DNA of 64,000 nucleotides from Triatoma infestans (Eukaryota; Arthropoda; Insecta; Hemiptera; Reduviidae), in contig JAAEAF010012435.1 of the NCBI GenBank assembly GCA_011037195.1, positions 62,001-126,000 of the forward strand, read 5' to 3'. Position 1 is the stretch's first letter. Every line of letters starts with the position of its first letter. The position numbers and the translations under genes are program-made. The notes beneath the pieces are model-generated. The model was not told the DNA's origin, searched no databases, and saw only the letters and a list, made by a program, of their open reading frames with translations. Below, piece by piece: positions 63,250-64,000 of this stretch.

Positions 63250-64000
63250 TTTCTACCTGCTCTTTACTCCAAGTAAGAGGAAGGTCAAATTTTCGAATTT
63301 GACCACGATCATGTCAAATTTTCAGAAATTGAGTTTTTCACCGGAAATACATGTATTGTGATCGATCAACTGAGTACGAATTTTTTTTTTTTTTTTTTTA
63401 TTTTGCGAATAGTCCTGGTAGTGTACGTGTGAACAAAATATCTCAAAAATGAAAAAATTGTAAGAAGCACAAACTTGGTTGTTCGTTCACTTTAGGTATT
63501 ACCATCGCATCTGACACGAATGTTTCGAGCCAACAACCGGAAGTGCAACTTAGATTTAGTGCATAACTTTATTTAAACTTCCCACACTATTTGAACACAT
63601 TAAATACCTATCACTTTTCTTTGAAACGTTTTTGCAGAAAAATTGATTTTTTTTTTACGAGTACCGGGAGGAAGCTTTCCTCTAAAGTACCATTTCAGTG
63701 CAAAGTATGGTTTTTTACTTCCGGCAAGTCTTGACAGGATTCTAATTTAAAAAACATTTGTTAACCGGAAGTGCCACCTCCTTACATAATAGGTTTTGTA
63801 ATGTTTTTTTTCGCAATTTTGGGGGAAAAACGGCTACAACGATTAAATTATTAAACTTGGATGCTCATTGCACAGAATAAAAAACTTTATTTGAAAACAG
63901 TTCCCCCACCCACCAAAATTATTTAGGATTGAATTTTAAGGCTATCTAGATAATATAAAAAACAAAAATTATAACCCCTACCCGCCTTCAGTGTTCGTTA
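63250..64000 (-). repeat. CTCTTACT-family repeat, subfamily B, runs off the window
   Basis: TTTACTCCAAGTAAGAGGAA, GAGTTTTTCACCGGAAATAC, GAACAAAATATCTCAAAAAT, ATTACCATCGCATCTGACAC, AACCGGAAGTGCAAC near 63535, CCTCTAAAGTACCATTTCAG, AACCGGAAGTGCCACC near 63764, TTCCCCCACCCACC. The end lies beyond 64000. Confidence 0.75.

Overview
The window reads as a gene-free stretch of intergenic DNA from an animal nuclear genome, most likely an arthropod and probably an insect; I cannot name the species. The reasons are AT-rich sequence with long homopolymers and microsatellites, no convincing host exon chain, tRNA or rRNA gene on either strand, and a dense load of insect-type transposable elements: several LINE lineages, R1-like RNase H/zinc-knuckle LINEs, Penelope-like, mariner, pogo/Tigger, a DUF4817-type DDE transposase, LTR elements and tRNA-headed SINEs. 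Almost all open frames are chance frames inside repeats or broken transposon proteins.

The dominant component is one repeat family that I cannot assign to a known class, called here the CTCTTACT family. By hand tally its copies cover roughly a quarter to a third of the window on both strands. A long copy starts with a GTGTGA...TCACAC motif followed by ACTTTCTCTTACT, contains one to three copies of a ~300-bp module each marked by ACTTCCGGT (reverse ACCGGAAGT), then a CA/GT microsatellite and TTTCCGGTGAAAA, and closes with a hairpin CTCTTACT-loop-AGTAAGAG. At least two diverged subfamilies (A and B) share this layout, and copies sometimes abut head to tail. In entries for this family, + means this reading direction.

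Layout: 0.8-3.4 kb family copies split by a Jockey-like LINE; 3.4-5.6 kb a young 271-bp repeat present twice, a SINE and more family; 6.2-7.4 kb LINE; 8.2-9.1 kb Penelope-like element with GIY-YIG domain and hammerhead-like motif; 9.85-10.5 kb pogo/Tigger deletion derivative; 11.36-13.98 kb 2.6-kb LINE with target-site duplication (TSD); 15.3-16.4 kb LTR-element leader and gag remnant; 17.6-19.5 kb LINE and DUF4817 transposon; 20.7-21.4, 26.5-27.2 and 61.6-62.3 kb three copies of a ~750-bp LTR; 27.2-28.5 kb mariner; 29.4-29.8 kb short insertion with 19-bp TSD; 31.7-33.3 kb nested LINEs; 34.3-35.3 kb two SINE families; 37-38.2 and 39-39.7 kb LINEs; 40.0-43.7 kb an array of hairpins with a conserved 12-nt loop plus an 18-bp minisatellite; 44.3-44.8 kb foldback; 45-52.6 kb family copies with LINE and SINE insertions; 52.8-54.2 kb two converging LINE fragments; 54.6-56.4 kb family copies and a second hammerhead-type repeat; 57.1-60.1 kb a family copy split by two LINEs, one with an uninterrupted RNase H frame; 60.5-61.6 kb tandem LTR-like units; the rest family copies.

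The genes do not form a pathway. The coherent picture is nested transposition: the family is the old substrate, and five LINEs plus an LTR element interrupt it with TSDs that can be read directly, giving a relative chronology. The observations I rate highest are the unclassified modular family itself, the conserved-loop hairpin array near 40.1-40.4 kb with compensatory stem changes, the SINE whose 3' tail matches the 3' ends of resident LINEs, and the GIY-YIG/hammerhead Penelope relic.
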